Shown: positions 8,298 to 15,512 of the stretch, piece by piece
Layout: each line of letters starts with the position of its first letter
Numbering within the stretch: the stretch's first letter is position 1
Source: Planctomycetota bacterium
Lineage (GTDB): Bacteria; Planctomycetota; Phycisphaerae; WQYP01
Assembly: GCA_021809365.1 (NCBI GenBank)
Contig: JAKBAC010000073.1
Span: 1 to 15,969 of the forward strand
Length of the DNA stretch: 15,969 nt
Reading direction: 5' to 3'
Notes under the pieces: model-generated
What the model was told of the DNA's origin: nothing
What the model saw: only the letters and a program-made list of their open reading frames with translations
The model's database searches: none
Position numbers and translations under genes: made by a program

Positions 8298-9350
8298 ATG
8301 TCCTGCGTGTTGGGCATTGAAACCACCTGTGATGAAACGGCCTGTGCGGTGGTGGAAAACAGGCGGATTGTGCGGTCGAATGTGGTGCGCACGCAGATAG
8401 ATTTGCATCAGAAATATGGCGGCGTGGTGCCGGAGATCGCCGCACGCGCGCATATTGAATGGCTCAATGACATTGTAGATGAAGCGCTGCGGCTTGCGGG
8501 CGTCGGGCCGTCGTCCCTAACGGGAATCGGCGTTGCCAATTGTCCCGGATTGGTGGGTTGCCTGTTAGTGGGCGTATCGGCTGCCAAGGCATTGGCGTAT
8601 GCCTGGGATAAGCCTCTGGTGGGGGTGAACCATGTGCATGCGCATTTATACGCGGGTTGTCTGGCTGGGGCAGGAAAATCTGGAGCCGCGACGTTGGGCA
8701 ATAGTGATCCGTTGCCCTTGCCGGCGTTGGGCCTGGTTATTTCCGGAGGCCACACCACGCTGTATCAGGTGGAGGATTTTCGCACACTGCATCGCCTGGG
8801 TTCAACCATTGACGATGCGGTGGGCGAGGCGTTTGACAAGGTGGCGGCGATTTTGCAGTTGGGTTATCCGGGCGGACCATTGGTGGAAAAGCTGGCCCGG
8901 CAGGGTGATGCGAACGCGGTAAAATTTCCGCTTTCATTGCTGGGAAAGGACTCCATGGATTTTTCCTTCAGTGGCCTGAAAACGGCGGTGCTATATCACG
9001 TCAATGGACATCAGGGCAAAGAGCGCACCAGCGCTGATGTATCATGGCGCGAACGGGCCAATACCGCAGCGGCCTTTCAACGGACGGTGGTAGAGATGTT
9101 GGAAATAAAGGTTCGCCGCGCGTTGGAAACCTTCCGCGCGAATGCAATTTTTGTGGGCGGTGGCGTTTCGGCCAATCAGGCGGTACGCAGCGCTTTGCAA
9201 CGTCTGTCGCAAGAGGCGGGTATTCCGTTGTTTTTGCCGCCCATGGAATACTGCACAGACAATGCCGCCATGATTGCGGGCCTGGGGGCGGAACTTCTGG
9301 CACATGGGCAGGTGGACGATCTGGACCTTTCGGCGATTGCCACGGCGTGA
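8298..9350 (+). CDS. tsaD: tRNA N6-adenosine threonylcarbamoyltransferase
   Basis: TsaD (Kae1/Qri7 family) transfers the threonylcarbamoyl group to A37 of ANN-decoding tRNAs, working with TsaB, TsaE and TsaC. None of those partners is in the window. The 350-residue chain is complete. It has the N-terminal nucleotide-binding loop GIETTCDET (6-14), metal ligands H112 and H116 in NHVHAHLYAG, SGGHT (149-153), the DDAVGEAFDK block (172-181), GGGVSAN (287-293), and D321 in the C-terminal EYCTDNAAMIA signature. The ATG has GGAG 7 nt upstream. The palindromic repeat lies about 40 nt before the start. No catalytic residue is missing. Confidence 0.97.
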   Translation: MSCVLGIETTCDETACAVVENRRIVRSNVVRTQIDLHQKYGGVVPEIAARAHIEWLNDIVDEALRLAGVGPSSLTGIGVANCPGLVGCLLVGVSAAKALAYAWDKPLVGVNHVHAHLYAGCLAGAGKSGAATLGNSDPLPLPALGLVISGGHTTLYQVEDFRTLHRLGSTIDDAVGEAFDKVAAILQLGYPGGPLVEKLARQGDANAVKFPLSLLGKDSMDFSFSGLKTAVLYHVNGHQGKERTSADVSWRERANTAAAFQRTVVEMLEIKVRRALETFRANAIFVGGGVSANQAVRSALQRLSQEAGIPLFLPPMEYCTDNAAMIAGLGAELLAHGQVDDLDLSAIATA

Positions 9351-9375
9351 GGAAAATATTTTCTTAATAATTAAC

Positions 9376-9404
9376 TTGCTTTAGCCGATGAGAAATGATA
9401 TTAA
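9376..9404 (+). promoter_or_regulatory. Candidate extended -10 promoter for the 43-aa basic protein gene
   Basis: TTGCTT (9376-9381), a 17-nt spacer, and TATTAA (9399-9404) preceded by TGA form an extended -10 promoter. The upstream flank is very AT-rich and includes the 12-bp palindrome GAAAATATTTTC (9352-9363) just after the tsaD stop; it could act as an UP element. The predicted start is near 9411. Confidence 0.5.
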
Positions 9405-9443
9405 GGATTCGTGAGTTCTACTTCTCTTTTTTGGGAGGTTACC

Positions 9444-9575
9444 ATGCCGCATCGGCGCACTTCCGGTTCCAAGGTTCGTTCACACAAATTTGGTTTTAAC
9501 AAGGGAGGCTTTCAGCGCAAAGTTGCGCGGCTTGATGCGCGCCGCGCGTTATCCGCCATTTCACGGGAAGAATAA
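9444..9575 (+). CDS. 43-residue, highly basic small protein
   Basis: ATG 9444 to TAA 9573-9575 encodes MPHRRTSGSKVRSHKFGFNK followed by 23 more residues ending ISREE. It has 12 Arg/Lys and 3 His against 3 acidic residues. The N-terminal half is Ser/Gly/Lys-rich, and the C-terminal half (QRKVARLDARRALSAI) should form a helix. A strong GGGAGG ribosome site sits 5 nt upstream, behind a candidate extended -10 promoter, so the gene has its own full set of expression signals. I do not recognise the family. Size and charge suggest a nucleic-acid or ribosome-associated protein, which is inference. It is not a match by eye to known tiny ribosomal proteins such as Thx or S22. Confidence 0.72.
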   Translation: MPHRRTSGSKVRSHKFGFNKGGFQRKVARLDARRALSAISREE

Positions 9576-9590
9576 ATTTGCGTCATGCGA

Positions 9591-9596
9591 TATAAT
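9591..9596 (+). promoter_or_regulatory. -10 box upstream of the single-domain response regulator
   Basis: A perfect TATAAT would start transcription near 9603, just after the small-protein gene and about 50 nt before the preferred ATG at 9653. No good -35 hexamer is seen at 16-18 nt. Transcription starting here would exclude the GTG codons at 9599/9602 as start codons. Confidence 0.35.
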
Positions 9597-9652
9597 GCGT
9601 GGTGGAATTGAAGGTTGTTTCTAACGGCCTTCCGGACGCTGGAGCATTACAT

Positions 9653-10141
9653 ATGGTCGCATCGGGTCGCAGCAGTAACGATACGCATTTGCCGCGCAGT
9701 ACCATATTGGTGGTGGATGACAACGCTCCCAATGTTGAATTGATGCAGGCCTATCTGGAGTCGATGGACTGTACGACGGAAGTCGCGGTGGACGGTGTTG
9801 ATGCGCTGGCTAAAATCCCGCGGATCATGCCGGATTTAATCATCTTGGATGTGATGATGCCGCGGATGAGCGGGTTCGAAGTTTGTCGGAAACTCAAATC
9901 GGACGCGCGCTACCGGGATATACCAATTTTGATGGTAACCGCGCTCAATGAATTGGGCGATATTGAGCGGGGGGTCGAAAGCGGGACGGATGATTTTCTC
10001 ACCAAGCCGGTCAATAAACTTGAACTGCTGACTCGCGTTAAAAGTCTGCTGCGGATTCGTCATCTGAAGGGCCAGTTGGAGCGCACGCTGGCATATCTGC
10101 ATGAAATTGAATCCGGCGAGCCGCGCCGGCCACGGGGATGA
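9653..10141 (+). CDS. Single-domain response regulator (CheY/PleD-type receiver)
   Basis: The 162-residue protein is a receiver domain with a complete active site: D22 and D23 in LVVDDN, phosphoacceptor D66 in IILDVMMPRMSG, T96 and K118 in TKPV. The sequence is closest in style to the first receiver of PleD-like regulators. A charged helical tail (RIRHLKGQLERTLAYLHEIE) follows and may mediate dimerisation or partner contact. No DNA-binding or enzymatic output domain is present, so it probably relays phosphate or controls a partner protein. ATG 9653 has GGAG 8 nt upstream. The frame is open back to GTG at 9599, which would add 18 non-conserved residues. No histidine kinase lies nearby. Confidence 0.92.
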   Translation: MVASGRSSNDTHLPRSTILVVDDNAPNVELMQAYLESMDCTTEVAVDGVDALAKIPRIMPDLIILDVMMPRMSGFEVCRKLKSDARYRDIPILMVTALNELGDIERGVESGTDDFLTKPVNKLELLTRVKSLLRIRHLKGQLERTLAYLHEIESGEPRRPRG

Positions 10142-10187
10142 TGGTCGGATGCCGTCAGGCGTGTTAGACTATAAAAACGTAATTGCG

Positions 10188-10217
10188 TTGCGGAGCATCC
10201 TCGCATGGGTGCATAAT
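10188..10217 (+). promoter_or_regulatory. Candidate promoter for the GH10-like gene
   Basis: TTGCGG (10188-10193) and CATAAT (10212-10217) are separated by 18 nt. The start would fall near 10224, leaving a short leader. The ribosome site of the downstream gene (GAGAAG) is weak. Confidence 0.35.
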
Positions 10218-10250
10218 ACGGGTAATCTGGTTCGGTTAAGCGAGAAGTGA

Positions 10251-11807
10251 ATGCTACGTTTCCATGTGTTCCGCGACGGCGTGGTTCCCAGTGAGGTTGA
10301 TTTAAGTTCTGCTTACCTCGTGGGTTCCGACAGCATGCCGATTCGTGGCGAATTGACCTATGTGGATGGTGAAGTCCGCTGCCGCAAGCGTTCGGCCGGT
10401 CCGGCTGCGCTGACGCTGATGTGGGAGGTACGCGGTTTCGGCACAATCATGTTGGATAGCGTCCGGCTGCCGGAGCGCAATCAGCCTTATGTTTTAAATG
10501 TCGAATTGGCTCGCAACCGCATGATGCGGCTGCTGCAGAAACGCGAGGATTGGGGACTTTTCGATATTCCCGAGGCGCAATTGGTCAATCAGAAATTCAA
10601 CGAAGCCCGTGATCTGCTGATTGAAGCGATGGAAAATCTGGAACATCCCGCCATCGCGGCGCGATTCGCCGATAGATGCCTGGCTATCGCCGTTCCCATG
10701 TCTGAACAGACCGCCGCAGTTCATGCCGAACTGCTGTTGCATCGGCGGATCAGCACCAGAGCGTTTCAAAAAAATGTGTTCGGGGCTACCGCCTCACCGG
10801 AGCGTTCCGACGAGGGGTATCGTCGTAAACTGTCCGCCGCCGGCGAATTTATCTATCTTCCGATGACCTGGAAATTCATGGAGCCGCAACAACAGTCGTT
10901 TAACGCCGCTCCGATGGACAACTGGGTGGAATACCTCCGGCGCAATAAACTGCCGATTGTGGCCGGGCCGTTGGTGCATTTTTCTGAATTGGCAATTCCG
11001 GACTGGCTTTATATATGGGAGCATGATTACGAAACCGTGCGCGGGCTGTTGTATGAACACATCGACCGCGTGGTGCAGCGTTATGGTCCCTGTGTGGCGG
11101 TATGGAATGTCGTCAGTGGGTTGCACGTGAATTCGCATTTTTCATTTACGTTTGATCAGATCATGGATCTGACGCGCATGGCTGTGGGGCTGGTCAAGAA
11201 GATTATTCCCAACGCCCGGACAATGCTGGAAATTACGCAGCCATGGGGTGAATATTATGCGACCAATCAACGCAGTATTCCGCCGATGATTTATGCGGAA
11301 ATGGCCGTGCAGAGCGGAATTCCCTTCGATATCTTCGGCGTGCAGCTCTGCTTTGGATCGCCGCGTGCCGGGTGTTGGCAGCGGGATTTGTTTCAAATCA
11401 GTTCCATGCTGGATCGATTTGCCGTGCTGGGAAAGCCGGTCGTCGTCAGCGCTATGAGCGTTCCGAGTGTGCAGACGGAAAAAAATATCGTCGCGGGGGT
11501 CTGGCGCAAGGCGTGGAATGATCAATTGCAGAGCAAATGGACCGAGGCTCTCGTCAACATCCTGTTATCCAAGCCTTTTGTGGAGGCCGTTACTTGGGGC
11601 GATATTATCGATGCCGACGGGGCGGCCAATCTGGGCTGTGGGCTGTTGAATGCCGATCTCAGTCCTAAAGCCGCCATGCAGACTTGGGTGGCCATGCGGA
11701 GGGCGGTTATGTCTGTTCGCCAGGGCACGCAAAAAATGCCTGCAGAGGCCCCGGCGGCTGTCACGGTTCCCGCAGTGGCTAAAGGCGCGGCCGGCCCCGT
11801 CACCTGA
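10251..11807 (+). CDS. GH10 (xylanase)-like protein lacking both catalytic glutamates
   Basis: Residues ~195-480 follow the GH10 TIM-barrel order. Strand 4 reads AVWNVVSG (283-290), where xylanases have WDVVNE; the acid/base Glu is replaced by G290. Strand 7 reads KPVVVSAMSVP (395-405), where they have ITELD; the nucleophile Glu is replaced by A401. EAVTWGDIIDADG (445-457) and LLNADLSPKAA (465-475) match the family's C-terminal barrel end. Residues 1-~90 are strand-rich and may be a beta-sandwich. There is no signal peptide, so the protein is probably cytoplasmic. Hydrolysis seems ruled out; glycan binding or a structural role is possible. A low-complexity Ala/Pro tail (497-518) ends the chain. 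I recall similar degenerate GH10-like proteins in planctomycetes, but that needs a search. Confidence 0.75.
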   Translation: MLRFHVFRDGVVPSEVDLSSAYLVGSDSMPIRGELTYVDGEVRCRKRSAGPAALTLMWEVRGFGTIMLDSVRLPERNQPYVLNVELARNRMMRLLQKREDWGLFDIPEAQLVNQKFNEARDLLIEAMENLEHPAIAARFADRCLAIAVPMSEQTAAVHAELLLHRRISTRAFQKNVFGATASPERSDEGYRRKLSAAGEFIYLPMTWKFMEPQQQSFNAAPMDNWVEYLRRNKLPIVAGPLVHFSELAIPDWLYIWEHDYETVRGLLYEHIDRVVQRYGPCVAVWNVVSGLHVNSHFSFTFDQIMDLTRMAVGLVKKIIPNARTMLEITQPWGEYYATNQRSIPPMIYAEMAVQSGIPFDIFGVQLCFGSPRAGCWQRDLFQISSMLDRFAVLGKPVVVSAMSVPSVQTEKNIVAGVWRKAWNDQLQSKWTEALVNILLSKPFVEAVTWGDIIDADGAANLGCGLLNADLSPKAAMQTWVAMRRAVMSVRQGTQKMPAEAPAAVTVPAVAKGAAGPVT

Positions 11808-11826
11808 TTCATGTCACCTGATTCAT
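11799..11826 (+). repeat. 14-bp tandem duplication over the GH10-like stop codon
   Basis: GTCACCTGATTCAT occurs twice in a row (11799-11812 and 11813-11826). The first copy contains the TGA stop of the GH10-like gene, and the second lies just downstream. It is a perfect duplication and looks like recent slippage. It has no visible coding effect. Confidence 0.85.
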
Positions 11827-11886
11827 TGCGTATCCGGATTGCATGTTGCGGCAGCCGATCGCGTGCTGTTCACCATCGGAGGGAAT

Positions 11887-12306
11887 ATGAGCGAATCACC
11901 ACAGCACGATGATCGTTGTCATAGCGATGCCCCCGCAATGCCGCCGGCCCTTTTTTCCATTGTGATCGCGGTGGGGGTGTTGCTGATTTGGATCGGCTAT
12001 ATGATGCGTCATCGGACGGCGGAGAATAAATTTTCCGCGCGCCAAGTGGAGCGATTGACCCAGTCCGCCATCAATCCCAATACGGCCGATTGGGCCTCAC
12101 TGGTGCGGATACCCTGCATTGGACCGGCACGGGCGCAAAAGCTGCTGGCCTGGCGTAAGAGCCATCGCACGTCCAGATTGCGGATCGTCTTTTACAGCGC
12201 CGCTGATTTGCGGAAGGTGCCAACATTTGGCCCCAAAACAATTGCCGAAATTACTCCGTATTTGACGTTTCCGCGATCCGGGACAAATGCCGTTGCACCG
12301 CCATGA
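11887..12306 (+). CDS. ComEA-like membrane-anchored helix-hairpin-helix protein
   Basis: The 139-residue protein has a short polar N-terminus, one membrane helix (about 20-40), and a soluble region with two HhH-type motifs. The first is INPNTADWASLVRIPCIGPA (62-81) followed by a helix. The second is FYSAADLRKVPTFGPKTIAEI (102-122). This is the layout of ComEA, which binds incoming DNA at the cell surface during natural transformation, and of related type II secretion/HhH proteins. No other competence gene is in the window, so the role in DNA uptake is inferred. The ATG has GGAGG 4 nt upstream. Its last 56 bp overlap the 3' end of nrnA on the opposite strand, so the two genes are truly convergent and overlapping. 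Confidence 0.82.
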   Translation: MSESPQHDDRCHSDAPAMPPALFSIVIAVGVLLIWIGYMMRHRTAENKFSARQVERLTQSAINPNTADWASLVRIPCIGPARAQKLLAWRKSHRTSRLRIVFYSAADLRKVPTFGPKTIAEITPYLTFPRSGTNAVAPP

Positions 12307-13303
12307 CAATCGCTTCACGAGCGGATGCCATGGGTCCGGGCAAACGACAACCCGCGGCGCGACAGTGGCCGCCACCACCAAACTCCCGGCATACCGCATT
12401 GACATCCACCGTGTGCTTGCTGCGCAGGCTCACGCGAATGTTACCTTCCGGCGTCTCACTAAAAAAAATGGATACGACAACGCTGCCCACCATCATCGGA
12501 ACATCAATCAATCCTTCGGTTTCCCATGTTTCCGCGTGCGCCTGTTCGATATCCAAGCGGGATATTTCCATTACCGCAATCTGATCCTGGGCGAAAAAAC
12601 TGATCCGTTCCACGGCCCGGCTCAAAATCGTCAACTTTGATTTTCGTTCGCTTTGCATCAGGCGTCCCCACAATTCCGATGGCGATGCGCCGGCGGCCAG
12701 CAGCTTGGCCGCTATTTCATGCGTGCGTGGCGTTACGCTGTCAAAACGAAACCAACCGGTATCCCCCACCAGCCCGGTCAACAGAGCCGTTGCCATCGGC
12801 TTGGTCAATGCAATGCCCATTGCCTCGCCTAATTCCGCGACAATTTCCACACAGGCCGCCGCGGTGGTATCGCGATGAATCATTGCATGTGATAAATCTC
12901 CTGAAATATGATGATCGAGAATCAGCACCTCGGCGGATCGCGCTTCCAGGAGCGCTGCCGCCGGTTCGAGTTGCTGTCGCGCCGATGTGTCGACCACCAG
13001 TATAAGATCGCTGGAAAATGCCCCCGCCGTCTCCGGTGAGAACGCGATGACTGATTCGCGCACCATGTCCAGAAGAAATCGCAACGGATTCGGAATCGGT
13101 GGCAGTTCGGCGACGGAAACTTTAATCCCGCGAGCCTGAAGCATCAGAGCAACGGCCACCTGAGATCCGATGGCATCCGGATCGGGACGGGCGTGGGTAA
13201 AAATGGCCACGCTCCCGGCCTCACGTAGAGTTTTGGCAATGCGTGCAAGAGAATTTTCCGGCATGTTAATGTCCCTTTGTTGGTTATTCCTGTTTCGGGC
13301 CAT
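12251..13303 (-). CDS. nrnA: DHH/DHHA1 phosphoesterase, NrnA-like oligoribonuclease/pAp phosphatase
   Basis: NrnA-type enzymes degrade short RNA oligomers and dephosphorylate pAp. The 350-residue protein has all DHH motifs: H37 with DPDAIGS (D41, D43), VVDTS (D105), the DHH triad at 130-132, and GDTGWF (D181). The DHHA1 domain ends with the substrate-binding GGGGHCRAAG (309-318). All metal-binding residues are present. ATG 13303 has GGAGGAG upstream and overlaps ribF by 20 bp. A second ATG at 13264 (residue 14, AAGGGA upstream) would remove an Asn/Gln-rich leader and give the more typical N-terminus, so the start is uncertain. It is the last gene of the ino1-ribF-nrnA operon, and its 3' end overlaps the ComEA-like gene. 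Confidence 0.93.
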   Translation of the reverse strand: MARNRNNQQRDINMPENSLARIAKTLREAGSVAIFTHARPDPDAIGSQVAVALMLQARGIKVSVAELPPIPNPLRFLLDMVRESVIAFSPETAGAFSSDLILVVDTSARQQLEPAAALLEARSAEVLILDHHISGDLSHAMIHRDTTAAACVEIVAELGEAMGIALTKPMATALLTGLVGDTGWFRFDSVTPRTHEIAAKLLAAGASPSELWGRLMQSERKSKLTILSRAVERISFFAQDQIAVMEISRLDIEQAHAETWETEGLIDVPMMVGSVVVSIFFSETPEGNIRVSLRSKHTVDVNAVCREFGGGGHCRAAGCRLPGPMASAREAIVMAVQRHLSRIAETSNTE

Positions 13304-14348
13304 TTGTATCAGCTCCTCCGCCGTGCGCCACAGAACTCACTGGTTGCGGCGTCCCCTCTTCCATACTTGCCCGGTCCAGTGGGGATTCTCCCGCCAAGTC
13401 GGCCAGCCGCTGGCGAATCTGCGCCACATCGCGTTGAATTTGGGCGGTTAATGCGACTGGACCGGCAAATTTGTATTGATCACGAATCCAACTGATAAAT
13501 TGAACATCCACTTCCTGATCATAGACGGATTGAGAGAAATCCAGCACATACGCTTCCACGGTGGTTTGTGTGCCACCGAAAGTGGAATTGACTCCCACGC
13601 TGATAGCCGCGGGATGCACCCGCTGGGCGATGCGTACCTGCCCGGCATAAACGCCATGCGCGGGCAGCAGCAGGTCCGATTGAATATTCAACGTTGGAAA
13701 GCCCATGAGTTTTCCGCGCGCGGCACCATGCACCACGGTGCCGCGCAGTGTGTATGGCCGGCCCATCATGCGTTGTGCATCTGCCACACGCCCATGGCCG
13801 ATGAGCCAGCGAATCAGCGTGCTGCTGACATTCACAATCGATAAATCCTTTAAGACCATCTGCTGCGTGGAAATAACAATGATTTCCCATCCGAATTCCG
13901 CGGTTTTGGCCTGCAATGTACGCATTGTACCCGTTGCGCCTCTGCCAAAAGTGAAGCTTTCCCCCTCTACAATGACTTTCGCGCCAACGGTACCGGCCAT
14001 AGTGCTGCGCATAAATTCTTCCGCGGTCATGTTCAGAAAGGCCCCATCCGTTTTGACAAGCCATACAACGTCCGGTTCGAACTGCCGCAATATTTCCAGT
14101 CGCTGCCCCGCGGTCATAAGTGGCGAGCGGGGTTGATTCGGACGCAGAATCGCAAGTGGATGCGGATCGAACGTCATGACCACGAAGTTAAGTTGGCGGT
14201 CCCGCGCCAGCCGTCTGCCCTCCGCAAGCATCCGTTGATGTCCGACATGCACCCCATCAAAATTACCAATACACAACACCGCCCCTTTGGCGGCAACGGG
14301 GAATTGACAAGCTTCATGAATCAACAACATACCGGAAAGTATATTCAA
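13284..14348 (-). CDS. ribF: Bifunctional riboflavin kinase / FAD synthetase
   Basis: RibF phosphorylates riboflavin to FMN and adenylates FMN to FAD. The N-terminal nucleotidyltransferase shows GNFDGVHVGH (28-37), DPHP (61-64) and SSTLIR (175-180). The C-terminal kinase shows GFPTLN (216-221), GVYAG (232-236) and E265, the likely catalytic base. The chain is 354 residues, a little longer than usual because of a low-complexity tail from about 320. The proposed start is TTG at 14348, which overlaps the ino1 stop as TTGA. It yields the normal family N-terminus (a strand like MKVIRG, here MNILSG). An ATG six codons later has no ribosome site. Both enzymatic halves appear intact. Confidence 0.95.
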   Translation of the reverse strand: MNILSGMLLIHEACQFPVAAKGAVLCIGNFDGVHVGHQRMLAEGRRLARDRQLNFVVMTFDPHPLAILRPNQPRSPLMTAGQRLEILRQFEPDVVWLVKTDGAFLNMTAEEFMRSTMAGTVGAKVIVEGESFTFGRGATGTMRTLQAKTAEFGWEIIVISTQQMVLKDLSIVNVSSTLIRWLIGHGRVADAQRMMGRPYTLRGTVVHGAARGKLMGFPTLNIQSDLLLPAHGVYAGQVRIAQRVHPAAISVGVNSTFGGTQTTVEAYVLDFSQSVYDQEVDVQFISWIRDQYKFAGPVALTAQIQRDVAQIRQRLADLAGESPLDRASMEEGTPQPVSSVAHGGGADTNGPKQE

Positions 14349-15445
14349 CCGCCGCGTTTAATCCACCGATCCATCGCTTTGGCAGCCTGCGTATCCGGAT
14401 GTTGTACCGGCGGGTGCTTCATCAGGGCGGCCGAGACGTCCTCCAAAACCCCGCCGATTTTGCGGGCTTGCGCCAAAGCGGCGCAGCGGACCGCGTCAAC
14501 CACAATCCCCGCACTGTTGGGAGAATCCTCAACGGACAATTTAAGATCCAATTCCATAGGTAGCCCGCCGAAGCCCCGGACATTCATACGGATATAGCAG
14601 ACCTTATTATCCGCCAGAAACGGAATGTAATCCGACGGTCCGATATGAATGTGTTCTTTATCCAAGGCGGTTTTTAGCTGGCTGTTGACCGCTTCGGTCT
14701 TGCTGATTTTTTTACTGCCCAAGCGCGTGCGTTCGAGCATATTGAGAAAATCCGTGTTGCCGCCCACATTCAACTGATAGCTCGAATCAATGGTAAAGCC
14801 GCGGCTCTCCGCCAACGCCATCAACTCGCGATGGACAATGGTGGCTCCAAATTGCGATTTGATATCATCGCCGATCAAAGGTAATCCGGCGGTTTTGAAT
14901 CTTCCGGCCCAGACTGGATTGCTGGCAATAAAAACGGGAATGCAGTTGACCATGGCCACATGCGCGTCCAGACATGCCTGGGCATAAAGCTCTGTGGCTT
15001 TTTGTGATCCCACCGGCACATAATTCACCAATACCGTGGCACCGGTGTCGCGTAGAATTTTCACCACATCGGCCAAGGTTGCAACACTTGCCTTTGTACT
15101 GGGTGCGACACGTCGACTTTTATCGAAGTTTCGCAGATGTGCGGCCACGCCATCGCCAATCGGGCCGGCGAATACACGCGCTCCATCATCCTCCGGATCG
15201 GAACAGAATATGCGTGTATTGTTGGGCAGGGCGAAAATTGCCTCGGCAAGGGGTTTTCCTATTTTTCTCTGATCCACATCAAAAGCACAGGCGAGATGAA
15301 TATCGCCGACGCCTAAGCCGCCAATGTCCGGGTGCATCAGGCCGACGGTGGAACCGTCGCGGCGATACCATGTCAAGCCCTGAATCAGTGAACTGGCGCA
15401 ATTGCCCACGCCGACAATCGCCAGACGTGGTGGTGAAATAGACAT
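14345..15445 (-). CDS. ino1: Inositol-3-phosphate synthase, bacterial/actinobacterial type
   Basis: The enzyme converts glucose 6-phosphate to 1D-myo-inositol 3-phosphate using bound NAD; it is the first step toward inositol lipids and inositol-derived solutes. The 366-residue chain is close in length and motif order to the mycobacterial enzyme. Features are NAD-binding VGVGNCASS (11-19), LVNYVPVGS (139-147), GDDIKSQFGAT (192-202), LNVGGNTDFLNM (225-236), SKKISKT (244-250), HIGPSD (267-272) and DSPNSAG (307-313). ATG 15445 has AGGAG 5 nt upstream. The frame is open further, to 15694, but only through a palindromic repeat, so the longer form is rejected. Planctomycetes have been reported to contain inositol compounds, but the exact product here is unknown. 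Confidence 0.96.
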   Translation of the reverse strand: MSISPPRLAIVGVGNCASSLIQGLTWYRRDGSTVGLMHPDIGGLGVGDIHLACAFDVDQRKIGKPLAEAIFALPNNTRIFCSDPEDDGARVFAGPIGDGVAAHLRNFDKSRRVAPSTKASVATLADVVKILRDTGATVLVNYVPVGSQKATELYAQACLDAHVAMVNCIPVFIASNPVWAGRFKTAGLPLIGDDIKSQFGATIVHRELMALAESRGFTIDSSYQLNVGGNTDFLNMLERTRLGSKKISKTEAVNSQLKTALDKEHIHIGPSDYIPFLADNKVCYIRMNVRGFGGLPMELDLKLSVEDSPNSAGIVVDAVRCAALAQARKIGGVLEDVSAALMKHPPVQHPDTQAAKAMDRWIKRGG

Positions 15446-15456
15446 GAATACTCCTG

Positions 15457-15512
15457 CTAGTGCCCTGTTCCACCCGTAATTACCCGTAATTACGGGTGGA
15501 ACAGGGCACCAG
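15457..15512. repeat. Palindromic repeat, copy 2, in the ino1 leader
   Basis: Arms 15457-15482 and 15487-15512 pair over 26 bp with a single mismatch around a CCCG loop. The core is the same 46-bp palindrome as at 8211-8256, enlarged by a tandem duplication of CCCGTAATTA (15473-15482 and 15483-15492). One end reads CTAG and the other CCAG. The element is transcribed in the ino1 leader: its inner end is 1 nt from the AGGAG site (15451-15455), so a stable hairpin would sit against the ribosome site. Confidence 0.88.

Noticed and set aside
9352..9363. GAAAATATTTTC palindrome after tsaD as an operator
   Set aside because: Short AT palindromes are expected in an AT-rich promoter flank. It is mentioned only as a possible UP element.
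11650..11886. 218-residue version of the ComEA-like protein starting inside the GH10-like gene
   Set aside because: The added residues are translated from the GH10-like gene in another frame. The ATG at 11887 has GGAGG just upstream and begins a sensible N-terminus before the membrane helix.
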